38,631 bases of DNA from Fimadaptatus sp050946055 (GTDB lineage: Bacteria; Bacillota; Clostridia; Christensenellales; Aristaeellaceae): assembly GCA_050946055.1 (NCBI GenBank), contig JBMNUB010000023.1, forward strand, positions 1 to 38,631, read 5' to 3'. How positions within the stretch are numbered: the first letter of the stretch is position 1; each line of letters starts with the position of its first letter. A program made the position numbers and the translations under genes. The notes below the pieces were generated by a model. It made no database searches, had not been told where the DNA came from, and was given only the letters and a program-made list of their open reading frames with translations. Positions 16,050 to 24,269 of this stretch are shown here, piece after piece.

Positions 16050-16550
16050 TTGCTTGCCAGGTTCAAATGGTTGATAGCGGCGCTGTGCTTTGTGATACAG
16101 TATACCGTGCTGCTCATGCTGCCCATAAATGTGTATCCGGACGTAGCGCTGGCGGGCGTGTGCGCGCTGGGGCTGATATACGGCCCGGCTGCGGGCATGT
16201 TCTATGGCGCGTGCGTGGGCGTGCTGGCGGGGTCGCTGTTCACGCTGTCACTGTCGCGCACGGTGCTTACTTATGCGCTGCTGGGTCTTGGCTGCGGCTG
16301 GCTCAGCTTCAAGGCGCGCTCAAGCAGGTTCGCGCTGCCGGTGATAGCCGTGGGCGCGGCGCAGCTGCTAAGACAGTTTGTGGACATAGTGGTGCTGATG
16401 ATATCGCGCACGCACTTTGATACGTTTACGCTGATAAACAGGCTGGCGGTGTCCACGTTGCTGACGGTGCTGTGCGCGCTTCCGATATATTGGCTGCTGT
16501 ACAGGAGCAATTTCAAATATCACGTCATAGGCAAGCGCGTGGGCAAGTGA
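16050..16550 (+). CDS. mreD: Rod-shape protein MreD
   Basis: A 166-residue, highly hydrophobic protein with about five membrane helices and the size and pattern of MreD, the integral membrane partner of MreC in the elongasome. Translation appears to begin at a TTG (16050), with GGGGGTG at 16037-16043 as ribosome site; no in-frame ATG fits. It lies directly after mreC in the expected order. The basic C-terminus ends 278 bases before mrdA, a gap occupied by a decayed copy of the multi-hairpin element. Confidence 0.85.
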   Translation: MLARFKWLIAALCFVIQYTVLLMLPINVYPDVALAGVCALGLIYGPAAGMFYGACVGVLAGSLFTLSLSRTVLTYALLGLGCGWLSFKARSSRFALPVIAVGAAQLLRQFVDIVVLMISRTHFDTFTLINRLAVSTLLTVLCALPIYWLLYRSNFKYHVIGKRVGK

Positions 16551-16554
16551 CATT

Positions 16555-16690
16555 GTGGACGGGGGAAAAGCTTTCCCGCCAATGTCAGCCACGCCGGTTT
16601 TTGCTTAAATCATCACGGATTTCCGGGCGCGGAAACTGCAAGAAGGCTTAAGCTGTTTTGCTAGGGAAAATAAATTTCCGGGCGTAAAAT
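16555..16690. repeat. Inverted, decayed copy of the multi-hairpin element
   Basis: Three blocks match the reverse complement of 2278-2413 in the same order. 16555-16580 matches the hairpin at 2386-2413. 16618-16642 matches part of 2330-2372 with about one mismatch in 25. 16664-16690 matches part of 2278-2322. Sequence between blocks has diverged. It sits inside the mreD-mrdA gap. The remaining 16691-16828 shows no other recognised feature. Confidence 0.75.
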
Positions 16691-16828
16691 GGCCCTTGGC
16701 TCACCGCGCATGCCGCTGTGCCGAATTGAAAGCCAACGTGATTGCGCCCGGCTGAAAGTTCTCTGGACGCTTACAGTATTGCGCGCGGCAAATACCTCAC
16801 GCATTGCGCCCGCTTTTCTTAGAAGGAT

Positions 16829-19303
16829 GTGGTCAAGATAAAGGGCAACAAGTTTTCCGGCCGGTATTTCACGGTCATCACTGCCATGCTGTGCCTGTTC
16901 TGCCTGCTGGCATTGCAGCTGTACAATCTGCAGGTGGTAAACGGCGAAACGTATGAGAACATAGTCGAGGACAAAAAGACTCAGACCAAGACCATAATAG
17001 GCCAGCGCGGCAGCATATTGGACGTGAACGGCATACCGCTGGCCGTGGATCAGAAGTGTTACAACGTGCGCTTTTACCGCGACCCCAACCGCCGCAGCAA
17101 TGACGACCGCGCGGAGTACACTCAGGTGCTGCTCAAGGTAATAGACATAGTCGAGCAGAACGGCGGCAAGACCATAGACGAATTCTGGCTGAAGCGCGAT
17201 GAGACCGGCAAGTGGGTGTTCGACACCGGCACAACGCTGGCCAGCGCCGCAAAAAAGCGCGAGGAACAGTGGCGCGCCAACTTCGCGCTGCAATACACGC
17301 CTCAGGACAAGCTGTTCGACTCGCTGTGCAGGAACTACTCCATACCTGCGGAGCTGCCCGAGTCCAAGAAGATACAGGTGCTGGCGCTGTGGCAGGAATC
17401 GCGCATGAAGAACTTCCTGTCCGAGCCAGTCACCATAGCCTACAACGTCAGCCTCAAGACTGTGGCCGAGATAGAGGCCATGACCAGCGAGCTGGACGGC
17501 ATATCGATAGAGGAGAGTACCACGCGCGTGTATCCGCGCGGGTCGCTTGCCGCCCACGTGATAGGCTACATTGGCTCGATATCCTCCGAGAGCAGCATGG
17601 CCGAATACAAGGAGAAGGGCTATCCCACCGACGCCAAGGTGGGCGTTACGGGAATAGAGTACTCCATGGAGGATCAGCTGACACCCAACATATCGTACCG
17701 GCAGGGCAAGCGCGTGGTCGAGGTCAATTCCCTGGGCAAGGTCATACGCGAGCTGAGCTATGAAGAACCGTTGGACGGCAATACGGTCGAGCTTACGCTG
17801 GACACGCGCCTGCAGTCGGTGCTGGAGACGGCGCTGCGCGAGAACATAGAGATAATCAATGCCGAGCAGAAGAAGCTCTATGCCAGCGAAAAGTGGCAGG
17901 ACGCCAACGCCAAGAAGCTGGAGAATCTGGGCGACAAGAAGCTGCAGTTCGCCGAGACCGGCGCGGCGGTGGTCATGGATCCCAATAGCGGCGCAGTGCT
18001 GGCCATGGCCAGCTATCCGGACTACGACCTCAACTGGTTCGTGTCCGGCACGGACGGCGACAAGCTCAGCGAGCTGTTCAAGGATGAGCGCAATCCCATG
18101 TTCAACCGCGCCATATCCGCAAAGGACACGCCCGGCTCCATATTCAAGATGTGTACGGCGCTGGCGGCGCTCATGGAGGGCGTGGTCACGCCCAACGAGA
18201 AGATAGACGATCTGGGCAAGTTCACGGGTCTGGACACCACTCACCAGCCGCGCTGCTGGGTATATCCCAACTATCAGCGTCACAGCGATCAGGATGTGGT
18301 GGCGGCGCTAAAGAACTCCTGCAACTACTACTTCTACACCGTGGGCCTGCGCCTGGGCTCGACCAACCTGAGCAAGTGGGCGGCGCGGCTGGGACTTACC
18401 AGCAAGACCGGCATAGAACTGCCCAGCGAGTCCACCAGCTTTGTGGGCAATCAGTCCACGCTGTACGACGCCGACCGCGCCATAGGCAGCCAGAACACCA
18501 GCAAGCCGCAGTATGCGGCCAACAGGATAAAGGCGCTGCTGCGCGACGTGGGCGAGGAGATGCAGATAACCTACGACGAGGATCGACTGGATCGCGTGGC
18601 CAAGGAGCTGCTGGACATAGTGACCGAGGAGCCTACCAAGGCCACATGGCCGGCGCGCATACGCTCCATACTGCTTCAGGAGATGAACCTTACCAACGAG
18701 TACATCGCCAAGCGCGCGCTGGGTACCAAGATACAGAGCTATCTGAACGACCTCAAGTGGACCGACTCCGAAACCATAATGTGCGCCATAGGCCAGTCTA
18801 TAACTCAGGTTACGCCGCTGGCCGTGGCCAGATACATATCTGCGCTGGCAAACGGCGGCACTGTATACGATGCGCAGATAATCGACCGCATAGTATCCCC
18901 GTCAGGCGAGGTCATACTGGATAAGCAGCCCGTTATCGCCAGCGAGATAGACGACAGTCAGGGCTATCTCAAGTACATAAAGAACGGCATGCACTCGGTT
19001 ACCAGCCTTGAGGACGGCGGCACGGCAGCCAAGTACTACGCCGACAGCAAGTACAAGGATGTCATATGCGCCAAGACCGGTACTGCGCAGACCACGTCGC
19101 TAATCGACCTTGAGAATAAGAGCTGGCACGTGGCGTTTGCGCCCATAGATGACCCGCAGATAGTCGTGGTCGTGTACATACCAAACGGCTATGCGGGCGG
19201 CCTGAGCGCGTACACCTGCCGCACGGTGATAGACTACTACCTCGATCGCGAGGAGCTGACCACGCAGGATGTGCTGCCCAAGTCCGGCACGCTGGCACCT
19301 TGA
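16829..19303 (+). CDS. mrdA: Penicillin-binding protein 2 (class B PBP, elongation transpeptidase)
   Basis: An 824-residue membrane-anchored transpeptidase that cross-links peptidoglycan together with RodA. One N-terminal membrane helix (about residues 13-33) is followed by the pedestal domain (QRGSILDVNGIPLA at 59-72). The transpeptidase motifs are Ser437-Ile-Phe-Lys440, Ser497-Cys-Asn499 and Lys749-Thr-Gly751. The protein is longer than many PBP2s. A charged helical insert lies around residues 344-376, and another of about 90 residues (about 555-645) sits between the SxN motif and the AIGQS segment. The GTG start at 16829 is the only plausible in-frame choice, but AAGGA is very close, so initiation may be inefficient or the start uncertain by a few codons. 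Confidence 0.94.
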   Translation: MVKIKGNKFSGRYFTVITAMLCLFCLLALQLYNLQVVNGETYENIVEDKKTQTKTIIGQRGSILDVNGIPLAVDQKCYNVRFYRDPNRRSNDDRAEYTQVLLKVIDIVEQNGGKTIDEFWLKRDETGKWVFDTGTTLASAAKKREEQWRANFALQYTPQDKLFDSLCRNYSIPAELPESKKIQVLALWQESRMKNFLSEPVTIAYNVSLKTVAEIEAMTSELDGISIEESTTRVYPRGSLAAHVIGYIGSISSESSMAEYKEKGYPTDAKVGVTGIEYSMEDQLTPNISYRQGKRVVEVNSLGKVIRELSYEEPLDGNTVELTLDTRLQSVLETALRENIEIINAEQKKLYASEKWQDANAKKLENLGDKKLQFAETGAAVVMDPNSGAVLAMASYPDYDLNWFVSGTDGDKLSELFKDERNPMFNRAISAKDTPGSIFKMCTALAALMEGVVTPNEKIDDLGKFTGLDTTHQPRCWVYPNYQRHSDQDVVAALKNSCNYYFYTVGLRLGSTNLSKWAARLGLTSKTGIELPSESTSFVGNQSTLYDADRAIGSQNTSKPQYAANRIKALLRDVGEEMQITYDEDRLDRVAKELLDIVTEEPTKATWPARIRSILLQEMNLTNEYIAKRALGTKIQSYLNDLKWTDSETIMCAIGQSITQVTPLAVARYISALANGGTVYDAQIIDRIVSPSGEVILDKQPVIASEIDDSQGYLKYIKNGMHSVTSLEDGGTAAKYYADSKYKDVICAKTGTAQTTSLIDLENKSWHVAFAPIDDPQIVVVVYIPNGYAGGLSAYTCRTVIDYYLDREELTTQDVLPKSGTLAP

Positions 19304-19317
19304 CGGAGGAGAAGCAC

Positions 19318-20136
19318 ATGGGCGAGAGGATTGCGATAGTCTCCGGGCGCGGCGGCGTGGGCAAGACCGCGTTCACGGCCTGCCTAGGCACAGCGCTGGC
19401 GCGGCGCGGCAGGAGCGTGCTGCTGATAGATGCAGACACCGGCATGCGCTGTCTGGACATAGTGCTGGGCATGGAGAACAAGGTCGTATATGACGCGGTG
19501 GACGTTATAGAAGGCAGCTGCCGCCTGAAGCAGGCCATACTGCGCGACGGCCAGCGGCCTGGGCTCAAGCTGCTGGCGGCTGCACAGACGCGCGAGCGCG
19601 CTGCGCTCACCGCCGGGGGCATGCGCGACATCACCTCAAGGCTGCGCGACAAGTACGACTACATACTTATCGACGCGCCCTCGGGCACGGAACAGGGCTT
19701 TGACAGCGCCTGCGCCGGTGCGGACAGCGCCGTGCTGCTCATGACCGCTGACCCGCTGGGCGTGCGCAGTGCGCAGCGCATGGTGGGGCTGCTGGAGCAG
19801 CGCAGCCTGCCTGCTCCCATGCTGGCGATAGACCGCATGCGCGCGGAACTCGTGCAGACCGGCGAGGTGCTGCCGCTGGAGCGGGTGATGGACATAATGC
19901 GGCTCAAGGCGATAGCCGTGCTGCCCGAGGACATAGAAGTGGCGCGCGCCTGCTTTACCGGCAGGCCGCTGGACGCGGACAGCCCCTCCGGCCGCGCCTA
20001 TGACGAGGCGGCGCTGAGGCTGATGGGTGAGGACATACCGCTGAGCCTGCCCATGGTGCGCCCGCCGCTTGGGCGCAGGCTCAGGCGCAGCATAAAGGTG
20101 CTGCGCGGCGTGAATGAGCCGGATGTGGAGGAATAA
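19318..20136 (+). CDS. minD: MinD-like ParA/MinD family ATPase with altered Walker A
   Basis: A 272-residue MinD-type ATPase; MinD normally recruits MinC to the membrane to place the division site. Strong resemblance is seen in DADTGMRCLDIVLG, VVYDAVDVIEG and DAPSGTEQG. The deviant Walker A reads GRGGVGKTA: the signature lysine of KGGxGKT is arginine here, and the second Thr is Ala. The tail holds a basic amphipathic stretch (RRLRRSIKVLRGV) suitable as a membrane-targeting helix. ATG 19318 follows GGAGGAG; mrdA ends 14 bases earlier and rodA begins 30 bases later. Neither minC nor minE is in the cluster, where they often accompany minD in Clostridia. Confidence 0.88.
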   Translation: MGERIAIVSGRGGVGKTAFTACLGTALARRGRSVLLIDADTGMRCLDIVLGMENKVVYDAVDVIEGSCRLKQAILRDGQRPGLKLLAAAQTRERAALTAGGMRDITSRLRDKYDYILIDAPSGTEQGFDSACAGADSAVLLMTADPLGVRSAQRMVGLLEQRSLPAPMLAIDRMRAELVQTGEVLPLERVMDIMRLKAIAVLPEDIEVARACFTGRPLDADSPSGRAYDEAALRLMGEDIPLSLPMVRPPLGRRLRRSIKVLRGVNEPDVEE

Positions 20137-20166
20137 CGCGGCAGGCGCCGCATAAGGAGCGTTTCT

Positions 20167-21411
20167 ATGGGAGCCAAGCGATCAAACGTATTCATAAAGC
20201 TGCGCTTTCGCATGTTCAGGTACTTTGACTGGACGCTGCTTTTGTGCATGCTGGCGCTTATATGCATAGGCATAGCGTCCATAGCCGCAGCTACGGCTTC
20301 GCCTGTCACGGACGATTCCGCGCCGCTGATAGACATATTGAGCAATCAATCGCTGTACTATCCTAAGCTGCAGCTCATATGGGCCATAGTGGGCATTGTG
20401 GGCACGGGCGTTATAATGGCCATAAACTACAAGTTCATAGCCAGCAAGACCAACTGGATATACTGGCTGAACATTGCGATGCTTGTGGTCGTGCTGATGG
20501 GCGAGCGCGGGCGCGGCAACATGGCGGGCTGGTTCCGCGTGGGCTCGCGCACCATACAGCCCTCGGAGATAGCCAAGCTTGCGATAATACTGGGTCTGGC
20601 GCGGCGGTTTGCGCTGTTGGACAAGCCGGTCTCCACTATGCGCGAGATGGCGTCTTTGATGATATACATAGGCATACCGCTGGTGCTGATATGTCTGCAG
20701 CCCGACCTTGGCACGGCCATGGTGTACGTGTTCATATTCGGCTGCATGCTGTTCATGTCGGGCGTAAAGATGAAGCTGTTTGCGGGGCTAATCGGGCTGG
20801 GACTTATAGGCGTGCTGGTGGGCGCGTACCTGATGGTGCAGTCGGGCAGCTTCCGATTGGAGCGCATACTGGTGTTCCTTGGCTCGGACAACGTGTCCGC
20901 CGATGCCGCCACGCAGACCACCAATGCCAAGATGGCGGTGGGTTCGGGCCGGCTGCTGGGCAAGGGCATGTTCAGTTCGGGCGCTATGAGCCAGCTGGGC
21001 TACATACCCGACGACCACACCGACTTCATATTCTCGGTGACATGCGAGACCTTCGGGTTTATGGGTGGCATGGCGGTCATAATACTGTACGCGATAATGC
21101 TTTTGCGCATGCTGGTGCTAAGCCGCCGGATAGAGGACAGGTTTGCGTCCATGACCATAGTGGGCGTTATGGCCATGCTGCTGTTCCATTTATTTGAAAA
21201 CATCGGCATGGTTATAGGCGTGACTCCGGTAACCGGCATACCGCTGCCGTTCATGAGCTATGGCGGCTCCAACCTGCTGACCAACATGGCAAGCGTTGCG
21301 ATAGTGCTGAACGTGTCCATGGTCTGTCAATACAGGCAGGAACTGCGTCGGCGCAAGCAGGAGCGTGCGGCCATGCAGTACGGCATGGATGCGGCGCAGC
21401 GCACGGCGTGA
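20167..21411 (+). CDS. rodA: RodA (FtsW/RodA/SpoVE SEDS glycosyltransferase)
   Basis: A 414-residue polytopic membrane protein with about ten membrane helices. SEDS proteins polymerise lipid II into glycan strands, and RodA works with PBP2 in the elongasome. Family features include QPSEIAKLAIILGL, LQPDLGTAMVY and the C-terminal PFMSYGGSNLLTNM signature. AAGGAG lies at proper distance before ATG 20167. Being in one operon with mreC, mreD and mrdA makes RodA more likely than FtsW or SpoVE. A hairpin at 21483-21526 probably ends the transcript. Confidence 0.95.
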   Translation: MGAKRSNVFIKLRFRMFRYFDWTLLLCMLALICIGIASIAAATASPVTDDSAPLIDILSNQSLYYPKLQLIWAIVGIVGTGVIMAINYKFIASKTNWIYWLNIAMLVVVLMGERGRGNMAGWFRVGSRTIQPSEIAKLAIILGLARRFALLDKPVSTMREMASLMIYIGIPLVLICLQPDLGTAMVYVFIFGCMLFMSGVKMKLFAGLIGLGLIGVLVGAYLMVQSGSFRLERILVFLGSDNVSADAATQTTNAKMAVGSGRLLGKGMFSSGAMSQLGYIPDDHTDFIFSVTCETFGFMGGMAVIILYAIMLLRMLVLSRRIEDRFASMTIVGVMAMLLFHLFENIGMVIGVTPVTGIPLPFMSYGGSNLLTNMASVAIVLNVSMVCQYRQELRRRKQERAAMQYGMDAAQRTA

Positions 21412-21482
21412 CATGCGCGCAAGCTGGCAGGCGCGCCCGCCATGCACGGCGTGATGCGGCGGAAATGATGTGAGTGCTCGAC

Positions 21483-21526
21483 AATGGCGGACCGTAAGAT
21501 AGCTAAGCTGCTGACGGTTCGCCATT
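21483..21526 (+). terminator. Terminator after rodA
   Basis: AATGGCGGACCGT (21483-21495) pairs with ACGGTTCGCCATT (21514-21526), 13 bp with one G-T pair, followed by TTCT. The T-tract is short, so readthrough into the next genes is possible. Confidence 0.65.
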
Positions 21527-21533
21527 TTCTGAA

Positions 21534-21563
21534 TGAATTTACCTGCACCGCTCGTCATACTAT
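21534..21563 (+). promoter_or_regulatory. Possible sigma-E type promoter before the SpoIVF-like pair
   Basis: TGAATTT (21534-21540), 15 bases, CATACTAT (21556-21563). The -10 differs from the Bacillus sigma-E consensus CATACANT at one position; the -35 match is weak. The -10 lies inside a 6-bp inverted repeat CTCGTC/GACGAG (21551-21571). The predicted leader would be only about 13 bases. Confidence 0.3.
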
Positions 21564-21582
21564 CAGACGAGGGAGTGATGGT

Positions 21583-22662
21583 ATGACAACAGAGCGAAAC
21601 AGCAATACGGTAATACGGGTATACACATCCAACTGCCCGCCCACAGATGATATGGAGTACGTAAAGCGCTCAGGGCGCACGCAGTGCGAGCGTACAGGCG
21701 GCGAACATGAGGCCGGATGCGGTGCGCGCACGGCTCTGCCCAAGCCGCTGCGGCGGCGCGTGCGCATCATGCGCGATGCAGAGCGCGGGCATGGCGCTCC
21801 GACGGACGGCAGCGAAGCGCGGCAGCATGAAGACGCGGCAAGCGGCAGCGCGGAGCAAGCCGATTCTGCACGCATCAGAAGTGAGGCGGGCAAGGCCCGC
21901 AGCGCCGGGCCGGGCGCGGCTACAGCAGGCACGGCGCAGGGCGCGGCAGGCGATGAGCATGCCGCCGCGCAGTGCGGCTCGTCGCCGGGCGGCACACGCA
22001 GGCGCAACCGGCGCGGTGCGGGCATGAGCCGCATTTGGCCGGGCGCAGCGCGGCGCAGGCCGGGGCACAGAGCGCGCGCCGTGAGCAGGCCCGACTACAT
22101 GAAGCGCATGTCGCGCAGCACGCTGATAGTGTGCGCGGTGATAATGGGCGTGGCGGCGGTGCGCGTGCTGCCGTTTGACTGGGCGCAGCAGGCCGTGGCG
22201 GCCATGTCGGGCGCGGTCAACATGAGCGTGGATCTGGACAAGACGCTGGGCGAGCTGAAGTTCGTGCGCGAGGTCATACCCGACAGCGCCATGGTATTCT
22301 GGAGCGGCGGCGCGGGCGAGTACAGCGCGCCCTTCTCGGGCAGCGTGACGCATGCGTTTAGCGAGGATCAGCCCTGGCTGGAGTACTCCGGGCAGAATCA
22401 GGAGGTCAGGAGCGTGCGCTCGGGCCGCGTAGTGCAGCTTGAGCAGGGCGACGCGGGCGACTGGGCGGTGCGCATAGAGCATGAGGGCGGCATGGAGACG
22501 GTGTACGCCTTCCTGAGCGAGACATCGGTTCAGGAGGGGGACAGCGTGGCGGCGGCTCAGCAGATAGGCAGGGCCTCGGGCGCAAACGGCGCGCGCATAT
22601 ACTTTGAGATGCGCGTGGACGGCACGCCCGTAGATCCTTCGCCGTATCTGGGTAAGCTGTGA
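21583..22662 (+). CDS. SpoIVFA-like protein with degenerate M23 domain
   Basis: A 359-residue single-pass membrane protein. Residues 1-175 are a long hydrophilic Ala/Arg/Gly-rich cytoplasmic tail. A membrane helix (about 179-195) precedes a C-terminal M23/LytM-like fold. The normal zinc ligands are lost: the YAHL-type histidine is Phe (VYAFLS) and the HFE-type one is Tyr (IYFEMR), so it is very probably not a peptidase. This matches SpoIVFA, the partner that tethers and inhibits the SpoIVFB intramembrane protease during sporulation. The very next gene, overlapping by one base, is a SpoIVFB-like protease, which strengthens the call. ATG 21583 follows GGGAG; an upstream in-frame ATG lies inside the terminator hairpin. 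Confidence 0.75.
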   Translation: MTTERNSNTVIRVYTSNCPPTDDMEYVKRSGRTQCERTGGEHEAGCGARTALPKPLRRRVRIMRDAERGHGAPTDGSEARQHEDAASGSAEQADSARIRSEAGKARSAGPGAATAGTAQGAAGDEHAAAQCGSSPGGTRRRNRRGAGMSRIWPGAARRRPGHRARAVSRPDYMKRMSRSTLIVCAVIMGVAAVRVLPFDWAQQAVAAMSGAVNMSVDLDKTLGELKFVREVIPDSAMVFWSGGAGEYSAPFSGSVTHAFSEDQPWLEYSGQNQEVRSVRSGRVVQLEQGDAGDWAVRIEHEGGMETVYAFLSETSVQEGDSVAAAQQIGRASGANGARIYFEMRVDGTPVDPSPYLGKL

Positions 22663-23912
22663 TGCCGCGCGCGGGCAAGGGCGCTCTGCGCGACCTGCTG
22701 CGCAGGGAATTCGCGCCCATATGCTATGACACAGGCGAAACTGATGCAGGTGACGCTGCACAGGACGGCGAACTGATAAGCGAGCGCATGGCGGGCATAA
22801 AGCATTCAGGCGAGGAACAGACGGACATCGGTTCGGAACGTGGCTTTAGCAGGCAATCGGACGCATGCACAGTCGCAGAATGCGGTTCAATAATGCCCGC
22901 AATGGATATGCGTGACGGCATGCCGGTCGTTTCGCGCGATGCTAAAGCGCTGCGCGATGTGAGCGGGCGCAATGAGGCGCTTGCGGGCAGCGCTGAGCCG
23001 CACGGCGCGCGACAAACGGGTGGCGCAGCCAGCGCCGCGCCGCCCTGCCGCGCGGCTCAATTCGGGCTGGTGTCGGTGCATCCTGCGCTGATAGGGCTGG
23101 CGGTGCTTACGCTGCTGCTGGGGCAGGGACGGCTGCTGGCCATGACCATGGCAGTGATGGCGGTGCATGAGCTGGCGCACATACTATGCGCGCGCGCCGT
23201 GGGCGTGCCAATAGGCAGGCTGCGCATAACGCCGCTGGGCGCAGCGCTGGAACTGGATGCGCGGCTGTTGTCGCCGCGTCAGGAGGCGCTGATAGCGGGT
23301 GCAGGGCCGCTGGCGAGCGCACTGACGGTGGCTGTGCTGTGCCTCATGACGGGCAGGGGGATGGATGACGCGCTGCTTCGGGAGAGCGCGGGCATAGCGC
23401 TGGCGCTGACGCTGTTCAATCTGCTGCCGGCCTCGCCGCTGGATGGCGGGCGCATGCTGCATGCGCTGCTGCGCGCAAGGCTGGGCGAGCGGCGCGCCTG
23501 CGATGTATGCGGCGCGCTGGGCATGCTGATGGCGCTGTGGCTGATGAGCTGCGTCCTTGTAAGCGCGGCGCGGGGCGTTGTGCCGGTCATGCTGATGGCG
23601 GCGGCGTTCAGCGTATACGCGCTGGCGGCGGGCGAGCTAATGGGCGATGCGCAGACGGCGTGGCAGCTGGCTTGGGCGCACAGGGATGAGCTGGAGCGCG
23701 GCGAATGCCTGCCCGTGCGGGTGGTGGCCGTGGACGCTTCGACACCGGCGCGATCGCTGCTGGGCGGGCTGCGGCGCGGCTCGACCACGGTGTTTAGGGT
23801 CATGGACGCGCACATGCGCTGCATAGGCGAGCTGAGCGAGGCGGAACTGATATCGCGATGCGTGGACAGCCCGGATGCCGATGCGCGGGGGCTGCTGGCG
23901 ATGGCGAGATGA
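22662..23912 (+). CDS. SpoIVFB-like site-2 intramembrane metalloprotease (M50)
   Basis: A 416-residue zinc metalloprotease of family M50B. The HELAH zinc motif is at residues 169-173 in a membrane helix, and the second catalytic-region motif is LLPASPLDGGRML (Asp about 261). Family members such as SpoIVFB cut pro-sigma-K in the mother-cell membrane. The C-terminal 100 residues resemble the CBS-like regulatory tail of SpoIVFB but are short. Residues 1-135 are an unusual hydrophilic extension of low complexity; the true start could be further downstream. ATG 22662 overlaps the stop of the SpoIVFA-like gene (TGATG), and the ribosome site is weak, suggesting coupled translation. An imperfect copy of its 3' end lies 167 bases downstream. 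Confidence 0.82.
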   Translation: MPRAGKGALRDLLRREFAPICYDTGETDAGDAAQDGELISERMAGIKHSGEEQTDIGSERGFSRQSDACTVAECGSIMPAMDMRDGMPVVSRDAKALRDVSGRNEALAGSAEPHGARQTGGAASAAPPCRAAQFGLVSVHPALIGLAVLTLLLGQGRLLAMTMAVMAVHELAHILCARAVGVPIGRLRITPLGAALELDARLLSPRQEALIAGAGPLASALTVAVLCLMTGRGMDDALLRESAGIALALTLFNLLPASPLDGGRMLHALLRARLGERRACDVCGALGMLMALWLMSCVLVSAARGVVPVMLMAAAFSVYALAAGELMGDAQTAWQLAWAHRDELERGECLPVRVVAVDASTPARSLLGGLRRGSTTVFRVMDAHMRCIGELSEAELISRCVDSPDADARGLLAMAR

Positions 23913-24081
23913 CCGCGGGCATGGTCGACATGGCTTTTGCGCGTGCCGGTGCTAAAGCACGCCAGCACTTGACGGGGGATGTTGTACAAAAGTGAAGCCT
24001 TGATATGCACAGCAGCGCTAATGACGGCTTGCAGATGCCCCGGAACGATGCGCGTGAGCTGCTGGCGATGGCGAGATGACC
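23881..24081. repeat. 34-bp direct repeat duplicating the end of the M50 gene
   Basis: The last 32 bases of the protease gene plus two bases (23881-23914) recur at 24048-24081 with two mismatches, including the stop codon. The copies are 167 bases apart. The gene-free stretch 23913-24269 otherwise shows no clear promoter, terminator or ORF. Confidence 0.75.
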
Positions 24082-24269
24082 ATAAGCGCGGCCGCATGCG
24101 CATATGCAAGGGCCGCTTGCAGCCGTGCGGGAGGGCATGGCGCATTGGGCGGGGAGCGTGCTAATGTGTGGCGCGCCTTAGATGATTGATGTGCGGCGCA
24201 TTGAATGCGTCGGGCTAAACACTATGCGGAATATGTCGGCACGGGAATGCCGTGCGATAGGGTGGAAAT

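Noticed and set aside
16661..18283. A 540-codon open frame antisense to mrdA
   Set aside because: Overlaps a clear PBP2 gene; no start signals and no recognisable motifs.
23973..24002. TTGACG as a -35 box for the PocR-AraC gene
   Set aside because: No acceptable -10 lies 16-18 bases downstream.
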